DNA of 64,000 bases from Dryocosmus kuriphilus (Eukaryota; Arthropoda; Insecta; Hymenoptera; Cynipidae): the NCBI GenBank assembly GCA_038277395.1, contig CM076193.1:121116133-121180132 (forward strand), given 5' to 3'. Position numbers and translations under genes: made by a program. The notes beneath the pieces are model-generated. The model saw only the letters and a list, made by a program, of their open reading frames with translations, was not told where the DNA came from and did no database searches. Below are positions 33,695 through 42,567 of the stretch, piece after piece; position 1 is the first letter of the stretch, and each line of letters begins with the position of its first letter.

Positions 33695-34880
33695 CATTTG
33701 GTGTGTGTAATTTTTTTTGTGACTGTTGCTTTGCGCGCTCGTCGTTTTTTGTGATGGTTGATTTTCGTGATCAGCGTGCCAACGTGAGGTTTAGCTTCCT
33801 GCTCGGGAAAACGGGCACAGAAACTCTTCAAATGTTAAAAACGGCCTACAAGGATGATGCTATGGGAAAAACTCAAGTGTTCGAGTGGTTTTTTCGTTTT
33901 AAAAGTGGGGAAATGTCAATTGACGATCAACCTCGCTCTGGACGTCCTTCGACGGCCCGAACCGACGAAAATGTTGAAAAAATTCGTGAAATCATCCTGG
34001 AAGATCGACGAAGGACCATCGAAGTAGTTGTAGAGAAATCTGGCGTGAGTTGGAGTTCAGTACAGAGAATTCTAAGTGAAGATTTGGGGATGAGAAGGGT
34101 GGCTGCAAAATTTGTTCCTCGACTGCTGACTGCAGAGCAAAAACAAGGCCGCGTGCAAGCATGCTCTGCTTTGAAGGAGGAATTCCAAAATGATCCAAAC
34201 TTTTTTTCCAAGGTCATAACAGGTGACGAATCGTGGTGTTATGGATACGATCCTGAAACTAAGCAACAGTCAAGTCAATGGAAGACTCAAAATTCGCTTC
34301 GCCCTAAAAAAGCTCGTCAGGTGAGGTCAAACATTAAGACGATGCTCATTTGTTTTTTCGATGTGAGAGGAGTCGTCCATTCAGAATTTGTTCCACCGGG
34401 TCAGACAGTTAATCAGGCATTTTACCTGGAAGTCTTGAAAAGATTGCGCAACAGTTTACGACGGAAAAGGCCTGATTTGTGGCAGTCGGGGGATGGTTTT
34501 TCCACCACGACAACGCCCCTGCTCACACAGCTCTTTCTGTGCGCCGATTTTTGACGAAAAATAGCATGGCCACTGTTCCTCACCCACCCTATTCACCCGA
34601 TTTAGCCCCCTGTGACTTCTTTTTATTCCCCCGAATGAAAAGGGACATGAAAGGAAAGCGTTTTGCGGACGTAGCTGAAGTGAAGGAAAAAACGATGGAG
34701 GCGCTGTCAAGCATCACAAAAGAGGAATTTAAAAAATGTTTCGAACAATGGAATAAAAGATTAGATAAGTGTATTGTCTCCAATGAAGAGTACTTTGAAG
34801 GAGATTAAATGTTTTTTGTAGAAAAATCAAAATAATAACTTTGTACAAAAGTAGTTTGGTTTCTTTTGGGTAGGCCCTCG
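33695..34880 (+). mobile_element. 5'-truncated mariner (copy 2)
   Basis: This is nearly identical to the element at 8517-9842. The 3' terminal repeat is intact (ending CTTTTGGGTAGGCCCTCG at 34880, followed by TA). The 5' end is missing: homology starts at CATTTGGTGTGTGTAA, so about 136 bp including the 5' inverted repeat have been lost. It interrupts the inverted 214 bp repeat copy. Confidence 0.93.
33742..34808 (+). pseudogene. Mariner transposase copy 2, one frameshift
   Basis: The frame starts MVDFRDQRANVRF (about 33754) and is open with the helix-turn-helix, RSGRPS linker and TGDESW motifs. Near 34491 a single-base deletion (GGGGGATGG instead of GGGGGACTGG in copy 1) shifts the frame just before the second catalytic motif. 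The remainder continues in the next frame (34479-34808) with HHDNAPAH, SPDLAPCDFF and the normal C-terminus YFEGD. Otherwise it differs from copy 1 by only a few residues, for example Tyr versus Asn after TGDESWC. It is non-functional because of the frameshift and the missing 5' end. Confidence 0.93.
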
Positions 34881-34920
34881 TATTGCGAGCGGTTTGAAAG
34901 GAAAAAGAACCGGTTTTAAA

Positions 34921-35662
34921 AACTTTGGATTAGGATTGGGGAATTGTAAAACAAAATCGGAAAAGGTCCGCCTTCTAACGTTTTTGCCAGATGACCTTTC
35001 AAAAAATTATATCCTTCAGAAATTTTCGGTTACAAAGTATGGCGAATGAAGCACGGAAGCTGAAGAAAGACAAGGGCGTTTATTATTTTCCTGATCTATA
35101 CAGTGGTCATCTTATTCCTGACGAACATCTGAAGTTGCTATAGGAATATTATTTAAATGATGACTTGGATTGTACTAGGTAGAGTATAAATAAAAATAAA
35201 GCCATAAATGTTTATGAAAATGAGAAAAAGGTGAAGAAGGTAAAACGTTTCTTGACGTCGAGCGTTGACAATGTGTACAAAATTTTTGTAGAAAAAATTC
35301 CATCAGCAATCATTGGAAGATCTCAATTTTATTCACTGCGACCAAAATGGGTTATCATCGATCCTCCAAGGTAAGTGTTCGTCTGTATTTACTGTGCCAA
35401 TTTTGAATTCTGTCTAATTGCTCTCCAAAACTTGAGAAATGGAAAGTTTTTCACCTTAGAAAAGATTCGAAGCGAAGTATTTTCGGCTATAATGTGTCTC
35501 TCTGCATTAGAAAAGTGTGTTCTTCAAGTATGCGAGTTACGCCCAGGTGCTAAAAGTTTAACTGTTCAGAAACTTAACATTTCGGAAGAGGCAGCTTGCG
35601 AAGAAGTCACTTTCTGCTTTGTGGAACAGGAACGATTTAGAAAGACGAACAACATTTTTTAA
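34921..35662 (+). pseudogene. LRPKW-type TE protein gene, right fragment, multiple stops
   Basis: A plus-strand reading gives KVRLLTFLPDDLSKNYILQK and FSVTKY, then shifts frame to MANEARKLKKDKGVYYFPDL. It then continues in one frame past several stops to VDNVYKIFVEKIPSAIIGRS, QFYSLRPKWVI and a 95-codon open tail (35375-35662) with an ELRPGAKSL segment. The pattern ARKL-KKGV-P, then LRPKW, then a Cys-containing tail is familiar from a widespread insect TE-associated protein family that I cannot name with certainty. It lies inside the TIRs at 30205-35915 and is probably that transposon's gene or one of them. Confidence 0.6.
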
Positions 35663-35915
35663 TTCATTTCTAGATGAACCAAGATAATGGACAGAGAAAA
35701 CAAATTTCCATAAACACGTGAAAATCTTTCGCCATCCCTAATTCGTTTTCGGCCCGAATAGGTTTCGATACACGAAAATTTCGTATTTTCACTGTGTGAA
35801 GTCCCAGCCAAATCGGTGTGACCAGTTCGAGTTCTCTCCTTGTTAGATTTCTAGATCTACAGCTTTTTTATATAACTTTCTTCAATACCGTTGGAAATTT
35901 AGATGGAGACTGAGA

Positions 35916-36566
35916 AAATCTTTTCTTTTTACCTTTATGACCGTTCCGTAACCTTCAAACTCTGCTTAACAATTTTCGTTATAGAAGAATATTTTCAAAT
36001 AAAAATCGATCAAATTCGGCTACCGATTCGGGACATCTTCAGAAGACAATAGATTGCAGAATTCATTGGAAAAAGGGTAAAGGAGGGATTAGTTTAAGTC
36101 GATGAGAAAAGAGAATGGTAGTCGATTCATCGAACGTGTATTCAACAAATAATCAAAGCTTGAATCTCTTGAAAGACCTCATTTTTATCCTGTGTACCTT
36201 TTGAACAAGTAGAAATGCAATGAGAATACAAATGCTTATAGAAATGCATGTGTTTGTATTTAAGTAGGGATACTAGTGAGCGTGTAAAACCCGTGAGAGC
36301 GCGCACACTCTACTTAGAGGATTGTCTGACGATGATATCTGTGCATGGGATCCAATGTTCTCGGATATGATACCTACTCTGCTTTCCTCTCTGCTTTTCT
36401 CTCCGTGCAAAATCGTCACAGGGTCGGCTCTCAGAGTAATAAACATCCTTGACATTTTGCGAATATAAGTAAAAAAATATTTTCACTCTGGTTTTAAGGT
36501 AGATGAGAGGGGACCAGGGTGACAGACTCAGGGTGGCCGCAGGGCGTATCGAAAATCATAAATATT
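35916..36566. other. Mostly unique DNA, no gene recognised
   Basis: A less AT-rich block lies at about 36270-36450 (GTGAGAGCGCGCACACTC near 36292). The 60-codon minus-strand frame there is not supported by any domain. Confidence 0.35.
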
Positions 36567-37397
36567 GTATACTGCATCGATGTGTATCTATGCAGTATAA
36601 ATTCCATAGGTACAATAATGTCTTATGTTTATGCGTTAATTTTAAGGTAATGAGTATTGATAAAGGGTACGAAAAGTGACATATTTCTTTTTCGTCTGAG
36701 GCAAAATATTTTTTTCTCTTTTTTAAAACGAACTGAAAATGTTTTCCAATGCTATACCAGGCATTTACACAGTTTAGACCCCAGGAAAAGAATATCTTAT
36801 CTTCACAAATTGGTGTTATGCTTGTAGAAATGACAAAGGGTATAATTTTGTCGCTATTTTTCAGTATTATTTTTGCAATTTTATACATTTCTGACTATTA
36901 TGAGTAAATTGGTCTTCACTGAGTGGTACGTAATATATATACCAACTTTTGAAACTAAGTCTCAGTTCAAATTATAACCCGCCTTTATACGAAACGTAAG
37001 CTAGCTTACAGTTTTTCTTACATTATTACATTTGAAACACATACTTCATTCATTTATAAAGTACTGAAAATGGTAAAAAATTGATAAAATTGTAAAAAGG
37101 ATATTGATAAATAGCGTAAAATGATACTTTTGTCGTTTTTACTAGTATAGCACCAATGTGAGAAGATAAAATGTTTTTATCTGGAGTCAAAACTGTGCAA
37201 ATATAAGCCTGGTAGCATTAGAAAACATTTTCGGTTCGTTCAAACAAGAAAAAAAATTATTTTGCCTGAAACGAAAAAGAAATTTGCCAGTTTTCGTACT
37301 TTTTATCAATAATCATTGATTTAAAATTAATACGAGAACATGAGATAACGTTTTATTGGGTTTATACTGCATAGATACAGATGTCGATGCAGTATAC
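36567..37397. mobile_element. Palindromic MITE, ~330 bp arms
   Basis: The left arm (36567-36895) and right arm (about 37060-37397) are imperfect inverted repeats ending GTATACTGCATCGA. Matching inner landmarks include GAAAATGTTTTCCAATGCTA at the left and TAGCATTAGAAAACATTTTC at the right. The very ends contain a further small hairpin (TACTGCAT and ATGCAGTA). The 110-codon minus-strand frame at 36556-36888 is a translation of the left arm. No target duplication could be fixed. Confidence 0.8.
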
Positions 37398-38590
37398 AAC
37401 TTTTTCCATGAATCCTGATCATAAAAGAAATTTTTTGGGCTTAAAATACTGAAAAGTAACCGTAGTTTCCTTATTTACTTAATATCTTTGCGCAAACTGA
37501 AGGAATTTTTTTTTCCTTCTATGAGAGTAATTTTGGCACCTGTCAACAAATTTTTATTCCTATTCTAAAACAAAATAAAATTATTTTTGATTTTCGATAC
37601 CTCCTACTGCACAGTGATCCAAATCAGGAATTTAATGTTCAAAATCGACTTGTTTGAATTCAGACTTGTATTTTTTTTGTACAAATAAATAATTATTTAT
37701 TTGTGCAAAAAAATCTATTTTTGATGTTATTGGTTTTGATTTTTTATCGCCCAGGAAAGAAAATTGAATGAAGTCACTGTGCCTTAGAATCAATGAAGTT
37801 ACTCTTAAGGAACATAAATAATAACTTTAAAGTTGAAGCTATCTGCTATAAACAAATTATATAAACAAATACTTGGATGTGGAGCTCAAGGGCACAAAAA
37901 CACTGTATGTTGACTAAAAGTGTTTAAGTATCCTATAGAAATAATAGCCGTAATAAATAATAATTAACAAATATTAACAATGAAGATTGATATATAAATT
38001 TTAGTAAAGAAATAGTATATTTTTTCATCTTTCTCATATGTACCTATATGTTGTTTTTTTCTCATAAAAACACAGTTGTATATGTATTTTAAATTAATTA
38101 ATAATCAAAGAAACTTATGAATATTAGAGTTTCTTATTGTTAACAACAAAAATTATAAATAGATTTCAAAATTAGTAACTATCTTTCAATTTTTTTTTAT
38201 TAACAAATTGTTAAACAAATATATTCATTTTTGCATTTTTTACATAGTTAAACATAGTTTTTTGAAAAAACTAATTAAAAGTATGTTTTAAAGTGATTCA
38301 TAATCACAGAACATTATAAATATTAGATTCTTCTTATTTTTAAAAATATAAATGAAGAACGATTTCCAAAACTAGTCACTTTCACTCAAAAAAAAATATT
38401 TCTTTTACTACATATACTATATTCTACAGAACTAAATAGTTACTTTCCATTATAAGAGTGTATATTTAACTCTTGTTTTTTACTGAAAAATTATTAAATA
38501 AATATGCTCTTGTAACTGTTTTTCACAGAAATATACACAATATATACAATAGAAATTGTCGTTAATAAATTTTTAGTTTTAAGCATTTTT
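37398..38590. other. AT-rich DNA with a degenerate ~199 bp repeat
   Basis: Between about 37970 and 38480 a word set (AATAGATTTCAAAATTAGTA near 38158, ACGATTTCCAAAACTAGTCA near 38358, ATAATCAAAGAAACTTATGA, ATAATCACAGAACATTATAA) recurs with a spacing close to 199 bp. The array is weak. The rest is AT-rich without recognised features. Confidence 0.4.
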
Positions 38591-40092
38591 GTTTTGTTTC
38601 TTAAGTTGATGAAACTAGTTTCTTCCTCAAAATGATTTAAAAGCATATTCAGGACTGCAATGAACAGATCAGATGACACTAGGAGCTTCCAAACTAGATC
38701 TTGATTAGTTGAAAGTCGAGAGAAATTTCGTGCGAAAAACTCTCTTATCCGCTTAAAATCTTTATTCAGTGCTTCAGCAGCTTCTTCAGAGTTTCCCTAT
38801 TGGAAGCAAAATATTATTCATAACTTTTGCTCCATGTATCAGTACTTTATGAACAGTTGGAGGCATAAAAAGCACTGGTTAAAGACTGACACACAATTCA
38901 GCCGTCTTGACCGCATACTCAGCAAAAAACATGGAAGGAACATTTGGTGCTATTTGTAAGCATTTGTAAAATTTGACGAAATCTTACGATCAGCTCTTTG
39001 TTCATCCCTGTTATTTCAGAAGCTAGATTGGGATCATCAAAAAACCTTCTAGCGGTGTTACAGCTGTTCGTGTTACCAGTTCCGTACGTTGGTTGATCTA
39101 TGACCAAACCAGTTTCTGCTTCGAACTCGTCACAAATTCGTTTTTGAGCAGCTTTCTTCAAATTTTGTTTGTTCATCTGTCGCTGCAGTACTTCGTTTCC
39201 TTAGCAAAAATAAATGCCATTGATATGCAACGTTTAGGGGGATCCATGATGAGGATTGCTCCAAAGAAGAGCAGAACTTTCAGTTCCTTTCAGGCACAAT
39301 GGTACCATCGATAGTGTAAAACCAGTTTCATCAAATGAATTTTCATTCCTAAACTTCTGATTGTACCTTCTCTGATCAGATGTTCCATCGCAATCCCATT
39401 TTATCAGTAAATCTAAATAACAAGTTTTTCACTCTTTTTTCTATAACTGGAAATTTTAGAGTTAGGTATTTGAAAAGTCGTTTTATTGAGTGTCTGATTA
39501 AGAACTTGAGGTTTATGCGAGCTTCTGTGTCTATTATATTATATCAGCAATTGGTAGCATTCTTTCTTCGCTCCTGTAACTTGATGATACAAAGAAAAGA
39601 TATCAGCATTGTACGTCTTAACCTGAAATTGAAGAACTTTGTACTGATATTTCGATCATTTTAAATCTTCAATTAATGCTAACGTTTTTCTAGAGTATAG
39701 CATACAATTTCTTTACCTGCATTCTTGATAGCATCATCCGAATCAGTGCCACTATCTAAAATAGCGACAATGGTATTAGCCATGTGTTTACTTCCAGTAC
39801 CTCGTAATACTCTCACAAATGCTTCTTGAATTTCTATGTCCTTATAAGTTTCCTCTATATTTATCAATCTACTCTCAAGCTTGAAAAGTCTCCACAAATT
39901 CAGAATCAAGACACTGTTCTTGTTTCTTTTCAAATTTGCTTTTAACTGTAGAAGGACGTTTCCAATTTTTATGAACTTTCTTCGATACTGAAAATGAATC
40001 CATTTTTTAATAGTATTTATACAGTAAACTATTAAACTAATAAACAAAATAAGAATAATATTCACAAACCTGCAATATACTCGAACAAACAA
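38590..40092 (-). pseudogene. Transib-type (RAG1-related) transposase pseudogene
   Basis: Reading right to left, the minus strand gives an N-terminal piece (39679-40092) and then a stretch with CDGTSDQRRYNQKF at about 39371-39397, the region of the first catalytic Asp. ALLWSNPHHGSP and AFIFAKETKY come next. The segment ICDEFEAETGLVIDQ...NTARRFF (38919-39176) follows, then FMPPTVHKVLIHGAKV, and SEEAAEALNKDFKRIRE at about 38763-38794, the region of the catalytic Glu in RAG1/Transib. The order of these motifs and the final RLSTNQDLVWKLLVSSD agree with the C-terminal half of Transib transposases. Frame changes near 39200, 38890 and 38790 and in-frame stops show decay. No terminal repeats were identified. 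Confidence 0.78.
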
Positions 40093-40249
40093 TCGTCAAA
40101 GATAAGTCTCATAAAAGATAATTTTCCCTTGCGAGTCTCTTGTGAACTCATAACACAGAGAAATCATTTGTCTTGTGAGAATAAAGCATCCTTCTAGTGG
40201 TAAAGACTGAATTACACATTATTCATTTGTCTTCTAGTAGAGCCACATC

Positions 40250-41391
40250 AAAACAAATGAAGGTAAAGTTCAACAAAATTCTTTGTTTGAATAGAATCTC
40301 CTTCCCATCAGACATTTTTTCATACTGGAGAAAAGTTAGTAGTCCGTGGGAGCCAAATCTGGAGAATAGGGGGGATGCCGAACGAGTTGGAACCCTAACT
40401 CTATGAATTCTGCAGCCACAACTGCAGATGAGTGAGCTGGTGCGCGTTGTCCTGATGGGAAAGAAATTTTTTTTGGGCTATACGTGAACATTTTTCTTGC
40501 AGCTTGGTTTTCAAATGGTCCAATAACGATGTTTTTTATGCACTTTTAATAAATAGTTTTTCCCTTCTCCAAAGCGTCGATGAAGATTATTCCTTGCGAA
40601 TCCCAAAACACAGTCGCCATAATCTTCCCGGCTGAAGGAACGGTCTTTGCCTTCTTTGGTACAGATTCCCCGCTGGAAACCCATTGTTTGGACTGTTCCT
40701 TGGTCTCAGGCGTATAGCAGTATATCTATGTTTCATCCAGAGTGGCGAAACGACGCCTAAAGTCCTGTGAATTTCGCTGAAACAAATGCAAACCATCCCT
40801 GGAACACCTTACAAAGATTCGTTTTTGGTTACTGTGAGCAATCGCGTTAACAATCTTGCGGATAGCTTTCTCATGAATAAATGTTGATGCAAAATATTAT
40901 GTACCTATTCCTATGAGACGCCCACAGCACATAGCCATCTCAAGTGGCTTCACTCTTCTATCATCCATCACTATTTTGTGGACTTTATCAACGATTTCTG
41001 GAGTAGTGACCTCAACAGGGCGTCCAGAACGTGCAGCGTCACTTGTGCTCATCATATGGCCACTCCGACAATTTTGAAACCACTTATAAACCATTCTAAT
41101 CGAAGGTGCAGATACACCATAATGTTTACCAAGCTTCATTTTAGTCTCTTGAGGCGATTTACCTTTCATAAAGTAATATTTGATTAAGACACGAAATTCT
41201 CTTTCGTCCACTTTTCGGATATCACTCAACTTGTCTGATTCAAACGAACGCCAACCACAGAGTAGTAGACGGATCTGCCTGAAACTTTGTGTGTGTTCCT
41301 CCAAAAGATGCTATACTAACTGAAAATAACACCGATACACACTAGTGGTGCCATCTGTCTGAGTTTGCACGGACTTTTCAACCCGCCCTCG
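40250..41391 (-). mobile_element. Mariner remnant, third type, 3' end lost
   Basis: The 5' terminal repeat is preserved at the right (read inwards CGAGGGCGGGTTGAAAAGTC, ending 41391, with TA at 41392-41393). The coding region runs leftwards. No matching repeat is seen to the left: homology fades near 40250, before the expected transposase C-terminus. It is distinct from the other two mariner types in the window. Confidence 0.88.
40257..41304 (-). pseudogene. Mariner transposase pseudogene (DD34D) with stops and frameshifts
   Basis: The N-terminal part (41304-40897) has VDEREFRVLIKYYF, a helix-turn-helix region and the AARSGRPVEV linker. It breaks down at about 40900. The catalytic half follows in another frame: RFATLDET is followed by TAG where Trp is expected, then WVSSGESVPKKAKTVPSAG and MATVFWDSQG. 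Later come HQDNA with an indel immediately after, HPPYSPDLAPTDY followed by TAA, and LFSSMKKCLMGRRF. All three catalytic aspartates are readable and the last two are 34 residues apart, but several inactivating changes are present and the last ~50 residues are missing. Confidence 0.88.
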
Positions 41392-41393
41392 TA

Positions 41394-42567
41394 TGTGCAA
41401 TTGTGAAAGTGAATATCAGAAATTTTAAGAAATTAAAAAAAAAATGAATATTAAAAATTTACTACTCATTTCTCATTCCCTGGTGTTTCCAGTTTAATTG
41501 AGTAGAAATTAATCCTTACTTTTTGAGTTTAAATTAAATAATTTAGAATATTCAATAATGAAATTTTATAATGCTAGTTTTATATCGTTTCCACTTTTAA
41601 GTACATACGTATTTAATTTATATATATCTTCTTATTGAATTTATTAAGTATTTAAATTATTTTTGATTCTACCAAAAATTCAGATTTGTAATATTGTATA
41701 CTTTTTACGCGGTTATTATTAATCTCATAACTTTAATTTTGGCATTTACGTAATATCTAAACTGAACAGTTCGTCGGAGCGGAAATCTCAAAATCTAATT
41801 ACATCCTCCAACCTCCCTGATATGTACCTCTAAATTCGATAAGTTCTAGCTTCCTGCTTTGACTTTACCAAAAAAATTTACACAACTTAAATTTAACTAC
41901 AACCTCAACATACAGATTATACATTCGTCTCAATTATCCAATAATTTCTCCTCTCTTTTCCGAGATTATCGTCATCAATCTCAAAGTGGGGTGAAAAAGA
42001 ATCAGGCTTATGTCTCTTCCAGTTTTTCCATATACGAAAATTAGCGAAGGAAGTGTTCTATCCAATTTTCTTGGTTCAGATGGGTATTCGATTTTAGGGG
42101 TGTAAAAGTTGCTAGGGTGAAAACACATATTTTTCAACTGTTGGAGAGATAAGTGTCAAAAGTTTCGAATGAGAAAATAAAATAAACCTTTTTTCGACTT
42201 GACTTCTCAAATCGTTGTTATGTTAATTAAAATATGAATTGCAAAATATGATTGCTTTTTGATCAACTCTATGTAGAAATATTCCTGATGAATATTTGAC
42301 GTGGTGATTTATTGGGTTGTCAGATGTGTGACAAATTATAAAGTCTCAACCCGTTGGTCAGATTGGATTGCGTCGACACCACGCGCATCATGGGGATTTG
42401 ATTCAAATTTGCATTTTAATGCAATTTACGGATAAGTCTCTTTTAATTAGCAGAACACGATAATCAATGCAAATCTCGCAGTTTTAATTAATACCCGGAG
42501 AAACCACCGTATTTTTAATAAATTATGCATTAACATACCCACAGTGAGTAAAAGTGGTTTCCCTGTA
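41394..42567. other. AT-rich DNA, partly homeodomain-site-like, no gene
   Basis: No TE signature was recognised. Around 42300-42540 the sequence is apparently unique and contains several TAATTA-type words (TTTTAATTAGC, GTTTTAATTAATACC) and a short GC-richer patch (GCGTCGACACCACGCGCATC near 42371). It could be a conserved non-coding element. Two opposing 61-67 codon frames near 41860-42137 are unsupported. Confidence 0.35.

Larger units (their letters stand above)
32495..34920. mobile_element. Insertion of 214 bp tandem repeats plus mariner, flanked by a 15 bp direct repeat
   Basis: AACTTTGGATTAGGA occurs at 32480-32494 and again at 34921-34935. Between them lie about five head-to-tail 214 bp repeats, a partial copy in inverse orientation, a truncated mariner, and a final inverse fragment. 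The direct repeat sits within the reading frame of the disrupted gene and looks like a target-site duplication. The element type that would make a 15 bp duplication around tandem repeats is not recognised. Confidence 0.6.
30205..35915 (+). mobile_element. Large decayed DNA transposon with long TIRs and an LRPKW-type gene
   Basis: The best-conserved inverted pair is AACTGGTCACACCAATTTGG (30434) and its near-complement CCAAATCGGTGTGACCAGTT (35808-35827), followed inwards by CTGGGACTTCACA in both. The arms extend outward with looser similarity: AACGATACTG and CAGTTTCCATCTTA near 30210-30240 match the complement of 35885-35910. The left arm appears interrupted by about 130 bp (30291-30420). Inside are a MITE (30775-31240), dispersed repeats, the split gene remnant, a 214 bp array and a truncated mariner. 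No target duplication could be fixed at the outer ends, so the superfamily is undetermined. Confidence 0.7.
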
